64,000 bases of DNA from Filosporella fistucella (lineage: Eukaryota; Ascomycota; Leotiomycetes; Helotiales), in the NCBI GenBank assembly GCA_030077755.1, contig JAQJZZ010000001.1:310001-374000 (forward strand), read 5' to 3'. Shown here in pieces: positions 45,295-55,451 of the stretch; the first letter of the stretch is position 1; every line of letters begins with the position of its first letter. Under the pieces are notes generated by a model, which made no database searches, was not told the DNA's origin, and was given only the letters and a program-made list of their open reading frames with translations. A program made the position numbers and the translations under genes.

Positions 45295-46053
45295 TGTGTA
45301 TTAAAATTGATTGAGGCGTCAGGTAAGGTAGTAAGACTTTGGTGAAGATGGAAGAAGCTGGAGAGCTGGGCATCTTGTACTGGGAGGAGCCTCCTGTTTA
45401 TACTTCTGAGGTGAACTGTATTTCTGGCTGCGACTTGAATAGAGTAAGTAGAATTGGTTTCATGGCGTTCGTGAAGACTGAAATTCCCCGCGTGAGAATT
45501 TCACCCCACGGGGAGCTCGACCCCTAGAAGTGGTGTACCGAGTCAGGAATACAGTAATTGCATTGTGCCGCCATTCCCCGCATGCCTACACTCCCCGCAA
45601 TAATAGGTAGTCAATAGAACATCCCGTACTTTGAATCACTATATCCAGGTTCCTAAACTCCATTGGTCACTACTTCGCGAGGTTAAAATGTATTTTGAGG
45701 TTATTTCGAAGCTAATAAGTAGTGACTTCTCGTAGGGACTTGACTTTTACATGATTCGTATAGAAGTACTGAGTATAGGCAGGATTGCCACGGCGGGGAA
45801 TGGCGGCTAGAAATCCGCAAACCATCAACAACAGAACTGTGGACTGGACAGCTCCCTTCGTACTCAACCAGAAATTCTATTTCAACGTCAACGTAATAAT
45901 ACCGCTGCGTGCTTCCGCTTGCAATCAATCGCCATGCATATACATTTTATATATCTACCTCGGTTTCCACCTACCTAGTCATCCTCCCTCTGACTTGCCC
46001 AATATCCCTCCCTTTCCTTCTCCGCCATCTCCAAAAAGTGTATTGCAAGCAAG
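45295..46053. promoter_or_regulatory. Divergent promoter of the sugar transporter and lyase, GCGGGG-box rich
   Basis: 759 bp between the two start codons. CCCCGC occurs at 45486-45491, 45576-45581 and 45593-45598, and GCGGGG at 45793-45798. Three of the four belong to a longer 9-bp word ATTCCCCGC (45483-45491, 45573-45581, and its complement GCGGGGAAT at 45793-45801). There is also a palindrome-like cccCACGGGG at about 45505. GCGGGG fits the CreA (SYGGRG) consensus; the longer word could be a site for the neighbouring Zn2Cys6 protein (inference). Confidence 0.55.
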
Positions 46054-47661
46054 ATGACCGTATCAATAACCAACTCTTCACTCACATCAGCCAAACGAAA
46101 ACGTAACGAAACTCCACTCGCAGAGGCGACGAGTGTCACTGCTTATAAGTCGTTAACAGAGAGTCGTCTTGGTACTCGAGCGTCACCCCTTCTCATTACA
46201 CACGTCAACAAGCTTGAGTTGGATGATGAGCTTGTCAGCCTCGGCGAATATGTCCTTACCGACCTCGCTCACGCCGTGATGCTCACTCGTGCTGGAATCT
46301 TCGATGCACCCCATGGCCAAGGTATCGTTCAAGCCCTACTTGATCTTCGGGCTGGTGATGCGGCTGCCATTCTCGCCTCGGATCCTGAGGTTGGCACACT
46401 CGGTCTCCAGATCGAGCGGTACCTGGAGCGTGTCCTAGGACCCCGTGGGCGCGATATCCAGCGCGCCCGGAGTCGTATCGATCAGAAGGCGACTAACTGG
46501 CGTCTCGTGAACCGTGCCAGTTTGACAAGCGTTATTGACGAACTTGTCAGTCTTGGAGCCGCCATCTTAGCCACTGCTGATCGTTATGCGGGTGTCTTGA
46601 TGCCTGGATATACACATCTACAGCACTCGCAGCCCACAACTATAGACCATTACCTCAATGCTCACTACTGGGCAATATCACGAAATCTTGAACGACTCCT
46701 CGGCGCCTACGACCGACTCAACCTCAGTCCGCTTGGCGGCGCTGCCTACAGCGGAACTGAGTGGCCTATCAATCGTAACGAAACAGCGGCCTATCTTGGA
46801 TTCGCTCGTCCGATTCTGAATGCTCGCGATGCCGGACTCGCATCACTTGATATGGGGGCTGAGCTTGCCAGTGTCTTAGCAGCGACACTCTCTACCATCA
46901 GCCGTCTCGCCTCAGATCTGAACTACTGGTCTTCGAGTGAAATCAATCTTGTACGTATCGATACATCCCTCTGCGGTACCTCGAGCATGATGCCTCAGAA
47001 GCGTAATCCCATGGTTCTGGAACGGATTCGTGGTCTTGCTGGCGTTGCTGTAGGCTGGTCCGCAAGTCAGCTTGGTGTCATGCACACTGCCACTTCAACA
47101 GATGTCGACCAAGCATATATACACAATCTGCTACCTGGTCAGTGTGCCGAGACAGTGGGAGCCATCGCGTTACTGCGAGAGGTTGTAACGACAGTGGAAA
47201 TCGACGTGCCTCGTATGAGCATCTCAGCTGGTCTACACTGGTCAACAGCGAGCGCACTAGCTGATGCCCTAGTTGCATCACAGGGCCTAAGTTTCCGTGA
47301 TGCGCATGAGAGCGTTGCTCAACTTGTCGCAGCTCACGAACGTGCTGGTGTTTGCGGTGGTGAGTTGCGTGAGGAGCTGATCAGTGGCAAGGCGTTGAAA
47401 GCGTTCTCGGTTTCCGAACTGCGGCATATCCTGGACCCAGAAGCCTTTGTAGCCTCCAGAATCAGCCCAGGTGGTACTGCTGCTACAGAGCGTCAAGCGC
47501 TTGCTATCGCTGCCTCGATCGATATTGGTGATAAGAAAAGGGAGCTGCAAATTCGCACTACCCACGTTGATAAGGGTCTCAAGCGGCTCTTAGAAGATGC
47601 AAACGCTATTACCAGCGTCATGGTGCAAACTACAGCTGCAGGCGCTGGAGAAGTTTGTTGA
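46054..47661 (+). CDS. Argininosuccinate lyase/fumarase-superfamily lyase
   Basis: Intronless, 535 aa. It has the superfamily signature GTSSMMPQKRNPMVLE near residues 308-323 and the other conserved regions: RSRIDQKATNWRLV, PGYTHLQHSQPTTIDHYL (catalytic His region), and LSPLGGAAYSGTEWPINR. The C-terminal half carries SFRDAHESVAQLV. These align best with argininosuccinate lyases. The N-terminus lacks the LWGGRF start typical of the biosynthetic enzyme and has a 40-residue extension. Members cleave C-N bonds releasing fumarate. This copy, beside a transporter and regulator, is more likely a specialised lyase than the housekeeping arginine enzyme (inference). Being intronless with a bacterial-looking sequence suggests possible horizontal transfer. 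Confidence 0.9.
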   Translation: MTVSITNSSLTSAKRKRNETPLAEATSVTAYKSLTESRLGTRASPLLITHVNKLELDDELVSLGEYVLTDLAHAVMLTRAGIFDAPHGQGIVQALLDLRAGDAAAILASDPEVGTLGLQIERYLERVLGPRGRDIQRARSRIDQKATNWRLVNRASLTSVIDELVSLGAAILATADRYAGVLMPGYTHLQHSQPTTIDHYLNAHYWAISRNLERLLGAYDRLNLSPLGGAAYSGTEWPINRNETAAYLGFARPILNARDAGLASLDMGAELASVLAATLSTISRLASDLNYWSSSEINLVRIDTSLCGTSSMMPQKRNPMVLERIRGLAGVAVGWSASQLGVMHTATSTDVDQAYIHNLLPGQCAETVGAIALLREVVTTVEIDVPRMSISAGLHWSTASALADALVASQGLSFRDAHESVAQLVAAHERAGVCGGELREELISGKALKAFSVSELRHILDPEAFVASRISPGGTAATERQALAIAASIDIGDKKRELQIRTTHVDKGLKRLLEDANAITSVMVQTTAAGAGEVC

Positions 47662-48844
47662 TGTGGATGCTATATAACATTTTCTTAGAAGGAACACTTT
47701 AGAATTTCCGCCTTTTAATTTTGCTCGGTGATATCCACAAGACTGAAACCTTGATGATATATTATCGTGACTGTTGGTCTCTCTGGCACTTCGATTTCTT
47801 GTCCCAGAGAAAACGGCAAGAGAATAACCCTGTTTCACATAAAATAGGTGGAAGCAGCCCTCTCTCAGGACCACTGTTGCAGATACTAGAATATTGTGCT
47901 AGACCATGCCACGGGTAGTATGAGATTTTTGCTCTTGAGATTCAATTGCTTTGATGATTTCTATTGTCGACACTAATCTCCCCGTATGTATTGATATCCC
48001 AAGTCTATTCCTTGTGAAGTCAGCTTGCTATTGATCCTACCAAGCAAAATACAAACCACCATCAACAATCCAAACCCCAAATTGCCAAGCTACACATCCA
48101 CCCAATACCAAGAACAATGCCTCGACTGCGGCCACTCCTAACCGCGCACCTCACACTGATGGGCACTGTTGTCTATGCTTATCTCCAAATATGGCAGTGA
48201 GTCAGAGTATAGTTAGTGGGTGGAGTAGTGGTGCTGGATATCCTGGAGATGGAGAGGATGTATATGGTTCGGTTTATGGTAGGGGAGGGTATAGTGCTGG
48301 TGGGCAATGTACTTGTACTTGTGGGATGTGTGGGATGGGGTTTTCGACCGGGTATGGGAGGAGACTTTGAGGTTTTGTGAGGGGGTGATAGGAGAGTTGT
48401 TTGTTGTATAACATGTATTGAGATCGCTTATTTGAGAAAACAAGAAAGGAAAAGCAGCGGATAGAGGCAGAAATCTAAAAGTTCTGCTGGGTATAAAGAG
48501 CAAACTAGATATAGGATTGGAAATAGGTGCAGAACTCTTTTGAAGAATGCATTGTAACTCTGGGCAGTTCTGGGGATTCTGATGTGCTTCTATATGAGAG
48601 ATGTGAGACCTTGGCAGCCCAGAAGAATGCTGATCAAAGTTATAGCCCAAGATCCAATACTTTCAACATCCTCTTCCCACATCGTCTTAGATCCTCTACG
48701 GTTGTGAACAACAACGCTTTACTTATTATATAAAAAATTTTCGCGCGCGGACTACCGCCATACTTTACGACGAGGCCCGGACCAATGCCTGACATGAACT
48801 AGATCAGTATATTGTTGAACAGTGGTTGCCGACTCAAGAAGAAA
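47662..48844. other. Intergenic; possible small Gly/Cys-rich frame
   Basis: A 59-aa + frame at 48191-48370 (ending in GGYSAGGQCTCTCGMCGMGFS) is Gly-rich with four close cysteines. Another short frame at 48117 encodes a hydrophobic, signal-like leader but is in a different frame, and no GT-AG intron joins them cleanly. I do not call a gene. The minus-strand frame at 48213-48650 is a shadow. Confidence 0.35.
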
Positions 48845-49669
48845 CTATTCAGCTTCATTTTCATTGCCATCAAGCAGCTTTGCATTATCCCCTTCAATTT
48901 TCTGCTGGGACTCCACCCTTAAACTATCAAGGTAGCTTTTCAGACCATCTGTAACATTCCTCTCGGCCAACATCGTAGCGCTCCCCGCCACGAGCAATTG
49001 CCAGGGTATATGATCAATTGCAACCAGTGTGCGATTTCATTGGGGTAACATCGATAAATTAGTGCTGAATAAAGAATTTGAGAGTGCGAGAGAGGGGGCT
49101 AGACTTTTCAAAATTGAACTAGCAGAAGGAGCTGATACAGAGGCAGGAGCTCGATGGAATTTAGCCTTTTCAGAGCCATGAGGAAATAGAATGACCTGCC
49201 CACGCGGAAATACAATCTGAATTGTCCCGCTGATGGTTACCCCAAAGGAGCTGCTCTCTTGTCTTCCAAGAACATCCGTACTGAAACGAATTAGATCTAT
49301 TATATTTCCCATCCGAACTTCAGCGGCTTTTACAGTACAAAGCGCTTGGTGAAGTTTATCTAGAGCTAGGATCCGTACCCCAAGAATGGTGTACCTGTCA
49401 GCAAAGACATACACTCGGGCGTGGCCAAGAAACTGGTTAATACTATCCTCGCCCTCTTCCGGGTCTTCGCGTGGTCGGAACTTGGGGCTAATCACAGTGT
49501 AATCGCGGCGCTGGAAATCATCCCAAGGTGGCGTCGACATGCAATACACAATTGCATTTTCTGCAGCATTCTCCTCTGCAATAGCCCAGTCATCCGGCAT
49601 GACAGCGTCTTGGCACGCAGGAAGAGACACTTGCGAATTTAATTTAAGAAGATGGTTATCCTCAGTCAT
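48845..49669 (-). pseudogene. BTB-domain-like gene truncated by an in-frame TGA
   Basis: The frame from the ATG at 49669 reads to TGA at 49037-49039 (210 aa). It contains INQFLGHARVYVFADRYTILGVRILALDKLHQAL, the alpha-helical end of fungal BTB/POZ proteins, and IIDLIRFSTDV after it. Past the TGA the same frame stays open to TAG at 48845. That part reads RTLVAIDHIPWQLLVAGSATMLAERNVTDGL, which looks like the conserved tail of the same family (L..y.a..le.L). One C-to-T change (CGA to TGA) would explain the stop. The BTB core (strand/helix part with KVHK) is absent upstream, where only about 60 bp separates it from the next gene. An intron skipping the TGA cannot be excluded, but no good acceptor precedes the conserved tail. 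Confidence 0.5.
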
Positions 49670-49729
49670 ATAATGCACTTAATCAGCTGTTGGATTCGGA
49701 TTTTGGACCAGTTGACCCCCCTCCCTCAT

Positions 49730-50736
49730 TTATGATAGGTGAGCTGCGGTGTTTCTTTTGTCTTTAACGGCGATTCTTGATGTCTTCGGGTAACAAATTC
49801 TTCCGGAGGGGATAGGCAATTTGCTAAAAAAAAAATAAAAAAAAAGTATTAGCACTCCAGAGGTACGGTGTAGCTGTAGAATTGACATTGAGGACTTCCT
49901 CATTTTCCCTGCTCTGCCGCACCTCCTCAGCATCATCATTTTCGTCAACCTCTTCACTTCCCTCGTTGTCTCCGTCAAATACAGCATAGACATCATACAG
50001 CCCTGCCATCAACAGTTCAACATCATCGCATTCGTTAGCAAGACTCAGCAGCTTTTCGTATAGGCCTTCTTCTTTGTATCGAGCTCGTTCATCCGAAGTC
50101 ATTTCGTTTGCAAGTTCTAACATGCTATCCGCGAACTCTCCAAGTGTAACGCCATCAGATGTCAACTCGTGTGCGATCTGCTGTTCTTTGCAAAGGAATA
50201 TGCTTTTGCTGATTTTCCTGGGGGTCTTGAAACTATCAGCTTCTAATTTCGCAAGGGTACGTTGGTGTGTTTTATTTATGAAAGACATGGCTATGCAAGT
50301 CATCATGCTGTATCAGACTCACCTCTAATGCGTGTCTTCGCGTTTTCCACCTTGCTGCAGATGCTTTCTCCATTATTGCCTTGCGTGCTCCGCTCAATTC
50401 GCCCATTATGTCGCCTATAGCATCGAATTGCTTCCTTCCGGACATTCTAGCATATTTTCTGTACAGAGTATACCAGCAGCTTTTCGAATAGCTATCGAAA
50501 TTGACTGGTGGACGCGCAGCTTCTTCTGCAAGACGAGACTTGTGCGCCGCCATAACGAGAGACCGCGCCTCTGAGTTAGAATTGCAGATCTGATGCAGGA
50601 GAGCTTGGGTGGTTATGGATGGAAGGGCAGTAATCACAGACCAAAGATCTGAGTCTCCCCTTTGCCGTTTGGCAGAAATATCGGGGATGGACGTGCCACA
50701 TTCGTCGAAGGTACGCTTGGAGCTATTGCCGGCCAT
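49730..50736 (-). CDS. Conserved-looking nuclear-type protein of unknown function
   Basis: Best model: 50736-50323, 50180-49867 and 49823-49730 (822 nt, 273 aa). The first intron GTGAGT..AACAG is chosen because it alone keeps both strongly coding segments in frame (a CAGCAG repeat makes the exact acceptor ambiguous by one codon). The second intron, GTACCT..gctaat..T-run..TAG, has a clear branch site. The N-terminus has a KRTFDE.../SAKRQRGDS bipartite-like basic patch. The middle, LWSVITALPSITTQALLHQICNSNSEARSLV then FDSYSKSCWYTLYRKYARMSGRKQFDAIGDIMGEL, is helical and recalls Cut8/Sts1-like proteasome-tether proteins, but I would not assign it. An acidic stretch (DGDNEGSEEVDENDDAEEV) is near the C-terminus. 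Confidence 0.7.
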
Positions 50737-51397
50737 TACTGCGGATGGAATGATTAAGTGGGATGAGGAATTGTGGACGACGCGGTTTACAGCCAGGAAG
50801 ACGCGTCGGGGCTCCTAACACGTGATCACGTACTCTAAGCGCACCTTTTTTCCTCATCTTTCTTTGACCTCGTTGGACATCAGCCTTCGATCAAGAAGAG
50901 ACAGTCTGTTGGAGTTGTCTCTTCCCTCATTTGCATTATGTCGAATACTATTGGCTGAATCACAGAACTATCACATATTCCCAATTTTGTTTCCCTAACA
51001 CATCGGATTTGATATTCAGGCCTGCTTGGGAAGTTGGTAGAGCTAACGTGAGAGAAGTAAGTAGGCACGGCATGCTTTGGGGCTCGACGTCACTGCTCTA
51101 CCTGCTGCTTCCTAGTGGATATCAAATGCGGTATTCCAATTTCAATAGCGTTTACTTCCTGCTTGGGGATTCAGTCTAGCTATGAAACTACTATGAGGGA
51201 TATTGTTCGCATGTACTGCTTTTCAAGGCAGGTAGAGATAGCGTGGTTCATCAGTTATATTTGATACTGTGGTTTATTGAAGCTTTAATTGAAAGGTAAA
51301 ATACTTATACATAACGAATAGAAAATCTTCAAGAGACTAATGCGCCTAGGATTCTCTGTTTATTCATCCGTGTCCCACAATCTATGATTCGAAGCAA
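50737..51397. other. Intergenic
   Basis: This holds the promoter of the unknown protein (left) and the 3' flank of the beta-lactamase-like gene (right). No gene is seen. Confidence 0.5.
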
Positions 51398-53150
51398 TTA
51401 AACCCTCGAATATGATGTCCTCCACGCCATTGGCTCTACGCTCAACGCCGCGGTCTTGTTCTCGTTGAGTGTTATGACCCAGTCGTCAAGAGCGATGACG
51501 CCATACGCACTTTTCGATACTCCGAACCAGTCCTGGCAGCCAGAGCTCATTTCTCCGACGGTAGGTTTAACAGTCTCAGTCACCTCTCCGAAGCCAATAC
51601 GAGTCCCTGTCTTGCTCTCAAGCCCACTGGGAAACAAGCGCACTTCGCCGATGTGCTCAGTGATTGCCTCCACAATATTCGACCCGCTAGAGATCCATCT
51701 TGTGATTCTCAATCCGGGACCGTCATCAATATCGATCGTGACAGTGCCGTTTCTAGAATTCTGTTTATACTGTCCGACGAATATACGAGATTCCTCTTGC
51801 TTCGCTGTTGTGTCGCTTGTAGGGACAAGAATTTCGTTCATTAAGCTGGGTATCGCGTTTTGGACACCTTTGAAATCATCGCCAGCCGCAAGTAATGTAT
51901 CACCTATGCCATACTCTGGTAAGAGTATGGTGAATGTACCATAGCTCCCCACATCCCCACCTTTTGTGTACATCCATCTAACTTTGCCCTCAATGCCCTT
52001 GCTTGGAGCTTGGTAGATCTCCCAAGGCGCTCCAACGGTAAGGCTGTCGCTGCCCGTGAAGGTATGTGGTTTGAGCCAACAGCTCGTAAGCGATTTGGAC
52101 AACAATGTTGAGTTCAAGATTGATCGACCAATGGATTGTATGTCATTTACAGACGAGTAAGAAGACCCAGCAGGACTCACATCATAAATATCATCGTACC
52201 ATGTTGCGGCAGTCGCGTTATGGGGAACTACACCCCGATCGATGAGTGCATGGTTGTAGTATGTTGCATTAAGCTGGAGCGCTTTTACAAATGATAATTC
52301 AAAAAGACTCTCGTAACTGGTATTTGTCATTTTTTCTAACGCGTAAACTAATATCTTATAAGCTAAATTGGAATATACAGGCTGTGATGTTGGTGCCACT
52401 GATGGATTCTGCAGGAAGATATTTCTAAAGAGACTTTCTCGATTGCAAGGTACCCTCATCTGATTCACACAATCAGCCTCTGATGAGTTGTCCGGCACAT
52501 GTGGGATATTCAGTGGCAAGTGAAGCTCAGGAGCTAAATCTTGTGAGAGTATTATATCGTCGTCGGCACTTTCGACAGCATCTCGAGGCATCCCCCCTAG
52601 CTGGCTTGCCAAAATTCCCAGGGTAGTGTCGGACCAGTTGAAGACATCAATTGCATCGTCACTTACAGCATGGCTGCTGGCGTAGGCTTCAATCTCCGGA
52701 ACAAATTTCGTGACCGGTTCGTTCCAGGACACATCACCGACACTGGAAAGGAATGTGTATACGGTGAAGGGTTTGGAGATGCTACCGATGCGATAAATAC
52801 TGTTGGAGTCGGTATTGTTCACCACACCAGATGTCGAATTAGACAAGCTTGGAGCAGCATGATGATATGTGGAGATGGCTTCGTCTGCGTAGACAGAGTA
52901 CACGCTCACGGAGAATGAGGTGGTATCTGAGTCCATCGGTCCGTATGCTGTATTTTTGGTTCTGACTGCACTATCCAGAGCGCTCTTAAGGCTTGCAGTT
53001 GCATTCTTGAATGCTGACATGCATGATGGGTGTCGTGGGATAGGGACATCAGGTCCTAACAACGAGCAACGTTCAATCTTGGGGTCCGCTACGCTGACAG
53101 GAATGGAAGAGAGCCCCAGTACTGCTACAAGCGCAAGAGGAAAAAAACAT
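51398..53150 (-). CDS. Secreted beta-lactamase-related serine hydrolase, 1-nt frameshift in the signal peptide
   Basis: Most of the protein is one open frame (53062 down to 51398, 554 aa). The serine penicillin-recognising fold is marked by RIGSISKPFT (SxxK), PVYSNLAYKILVYALEKM (YxN) and TKGGDVGSY in the KTG position. The C-terminal 130 residues form a small beta domain, as in fungal AmpC/LACTB-like proteins. Many NxS/T sites suggest secretion. The in-frame upstream sequence (LALVAVLGLSSIPVSVADP) is a good signal peptide, but its ATG at 53150 is separated from it by TTTTTTT; with six Ts the ATG would be in frame, with seven it is not. CDS length is 1753 nt, one over a multiple of three. Either a homopolymer assembly error or a genuine inactivating slip. 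Confidence 0.85.
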
Positions 53151-54076
53151 TATGATTATCGAATTGGAGGAGATGATTGCTGAGAATTGCTGTGGTGCGT
53201 ATGCTCACATGGGGATGAGATATAGGACCACTTATACAAGACGCAATTCCTCGCACGAGCAATGGGCAAATACTTTGCATAACTTCTCACGCTTTTATAC
53301 CCAGGCTGGTCGCGATATTTTTTTGTCGTGGAGTCATGGTATCTCAAGCACACACTAGTAGCCTCAAGTGTTGCAAACTTCGAACTTATCGGACCCTCAA
53401 GCTGCAAATAAAATAGCCAGAGACTAGGATTCAAGATTGCAGGACGAATAGCATTTTGTTTCTAAATAAATATCCTGATATTCGCAAAATTACCTTCACG
53501 GAAAGAAAAAGAAGTCCTTTATTCCTCGAAAGCAGCTTTGATTGCTTCTGCTCAATATAAGTTTCGTCTGAAAAGACATGAGCACAGCCTTGCCCCACAT
53601 AAGTTTGATCTCGCTCGAGATAAGCTGACGCATGAGGCGTGATCCAGATTGTACACCATCGTTCCAAACCCTATGTTCCTGCATTTTAAGTCAGTTTCTC
53701 TGATCCTTCGTCCCGGTTACTATTTCAGTTCACAAATCCGGTTTTCGGGAGTATGACCTAGTCATAGTTCCAAGGTTCGCTTGAGACAAATCAAGTCACA
53801 AGGTTCCGTTGCCACCTGACTCGCACCACGCTCATCGAGATTAACGAATAGTTTATCGGCTTTTTAGAACACCCTTCGTTCAAAATATAAGCTAACAGAT
53901 TGTGCGTGAGTCACTATCTACAAGTAGAGCTGCAAGCGCTGCATTGAGACCCAGCATGATGGGACCAAAGTTATAACGGCTATCACGTGATATATTCTCC
54001 ATCACTTCGAATAGGTACGTCTTCATCGCAGGACCATATTCTAGAGACTTCCGAAGTTCTGTATTCTACTTGATAA
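53151..54076. other. Intergenic, divergent promoters
   Basis: No gene is seen. This region contains the promoters of the beta-lactamase-like gene (minus) and the F-box gene (plus). Short frames at 53156-53684 are unsupported. Confidence 0.5.
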
Positions 54077-55399
54077 ATGCTTCAAACTATGCATGCATTT
54101 ACTTCATTTCGTCGAAATTTGGAGACGGGTCATCAGCGAGAGATTCCGGGCAAGGATGATAGAAGAGAAACATGGCTCCTAAGACTTCCTACCGAGCTGC
54201 TGCTACAGATTGTAGACCTGCTGCCCCCAGTAAATAGGGCATGTCTTGCGGTATGCAATAAGAGTTTCTACCAGACTCTCAACTATTACGTTCCTACCAA
54301 ACTCGGTTTCATATATAATACTCACGAAATCGCCCAATTTATCGACTACCTGGTATCAGATCTTCCTGGTTGGTATCGTTGTCCATATTGCTCTCGTATA
54401 CATCACGAAAGAGAACTGGGTGGACCGAAGAAGCATATTGGAATCGTGGCTTCTAAGTGCCAAAAGGCCCATGGGCTTCAAACACTTGCGCTGAGTTCTC
54501 AGTATGTGATTGGCCTGGCGCACATACGACTAGCCATAAAGGAGTACAATCGCGGAAAGGGTTTTGGACTTCCTATAGAGTATTTCGTCACAATACATCT
54601 TGATAGGAATCCTTTATCGCATGCGGTATCGCTTCACTCATTCGACATGCGAATTATTGACCGCGAGGTTGTTATTCGCCATCAACATTGGGTCCTAATC
54701 CAGAGAATCGTGCCCGATATAGAGTTTATACTCGTTGAAAAAGCTATGAATTATATGTGTCCGCACATAAATTTCTCTCAGAAGATCGGCAGACATTGCT
54801 CAACAAGTGGCATAGAGGAAAATGGATCCAATGGAGAGCGATACTATACACAAGCAGCCGCTATCATGGGTAGCCTCATCCAAAACAGTCGTTCATGCGA
54901 TGGTAAAACCTTGCGATGCCGGCAATGTGCAATGGAATTTCAAATTGAGTTTGTGCAGCTTGGGAAGAGGGGCAAGGCGATATGTGTGACCCAGTGGTTA
55001 AATCTAGGAGCTGGTCTAAGTGTCGACGATCCGAAATGGAAAAGCCACTTGAGCTTCAGTACTGGAAGTGGGAATTTTGATGAGAATTTGGACATTAAAC
55101 GGCGATATGAAGAGGCTGAGGGCCGATCCATGGGAGCAATAACGAAGCGGAATCTCAGGACACTGTTGAAGGAAAATTGTGGAAGGGTCTCATGTCGGGT
55201 TCCAGTCTATCGAGAAGGGAGTCTCTACCACAAGAAGCCTTCTCTGGAGATCATCAAGTATACAGAAACATTGAAGATGAGCATGAGTTCAGGATGGGAT
55301 AGATTCAGAAGTTACACAGCAGTGAGGAAAGCAATGGGAACGACGGAGAATCCACTGCAAAGTATGAGAGACCTTGTTGGAGGGGCTTTTGCTACTTAA
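54077..55399 (+). CDS. F-box-like protein
   Basis: Intronless, 440 aa; a second ATG five codons in (54089) is an equally possible start. The N-terminal motif LLRLPTELLLQIVDLLPPVNRACLAVCNKSFYQTL (residues 35-70) is a standard F-box, which in general recruits Skp1 in SCF ubiquitin ligases. Downstream, GWYRCPYCSRIH and GKTLRCRQCAMEFQIEF are two isolated CxxC pairs that could bind zinc. The rest has no recognised domain (YFVTIHLDRNPLSHAVSLHSFD..., VSCRVPVYREGSLYHKKPS). This is a typical member of the large, variable F-box set of filamentous ascomycetes. It converges on the interrupted frame at 55452-56180. Confidence 0.85.
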   Translation: MLQTMHAFTSFRRNLETGHQREIPGKDDRRETWLLRLPTELLLQIVDLLPPVNRACLAVCNKSFYQTLNYYVPTKLGFIYNTHEIAQFIDYLVSDLPGWYRCPYCSRIHHERELGGPKKHIGIVASKCQKAHGLQTLALSSQYVIGLAHIRLAIKEYNRGKGFGLPIEYFVTIHLDRNPLSHAVSLHSFDMRIIDREVVIRHQHWVLIQRIVPDIEFILVEKAMNYMCPHINFSQKIGRHCSTSGIEENGSNGERYYTQAAAIMGSLIQNSRSCDGKTLRCRQCAMEFQIEFVQLGKRGKAICVTQWLNLGAGLSVDDPKWKSHLSFSTGSGNFDENLDIKRRYEEAEGRSMGAITKRNLRTLLKENCGRVSCRVPVYREGSLYHKKPSLEIIKYTETLKMSMSSGWDRFRSYTAVRKAMGTTENPLQSMRDLVGGAFAT

Positions 55400-55451
55400 A
55401 GAACACTAATACCTCCAAAATATAACGAAATTCATGGCTGGACCACTCTCT

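Noticed and set aside
15734..47661. A nitrilotriacetate/EDDS-type degradation pathway formed by the flavin monooxygenase and the ASL-like lyase
   Set aside because: The genes are about 29 kb apart with unrelated genes between and no flavin reductase; kept only as a speculation inside findings.
48117..48370. Small secreted Gly/Cys-rich gene
   Set aside because: The signal-like leader (48117) and the Cys-rich frame (48191) are in different frames and no convincing intron joins them.
48213..48650. 145-aa minus-strand frame
   Set aside because: His/Ser/Pro-rich low-complexity shadow opposite a G-rich segment.
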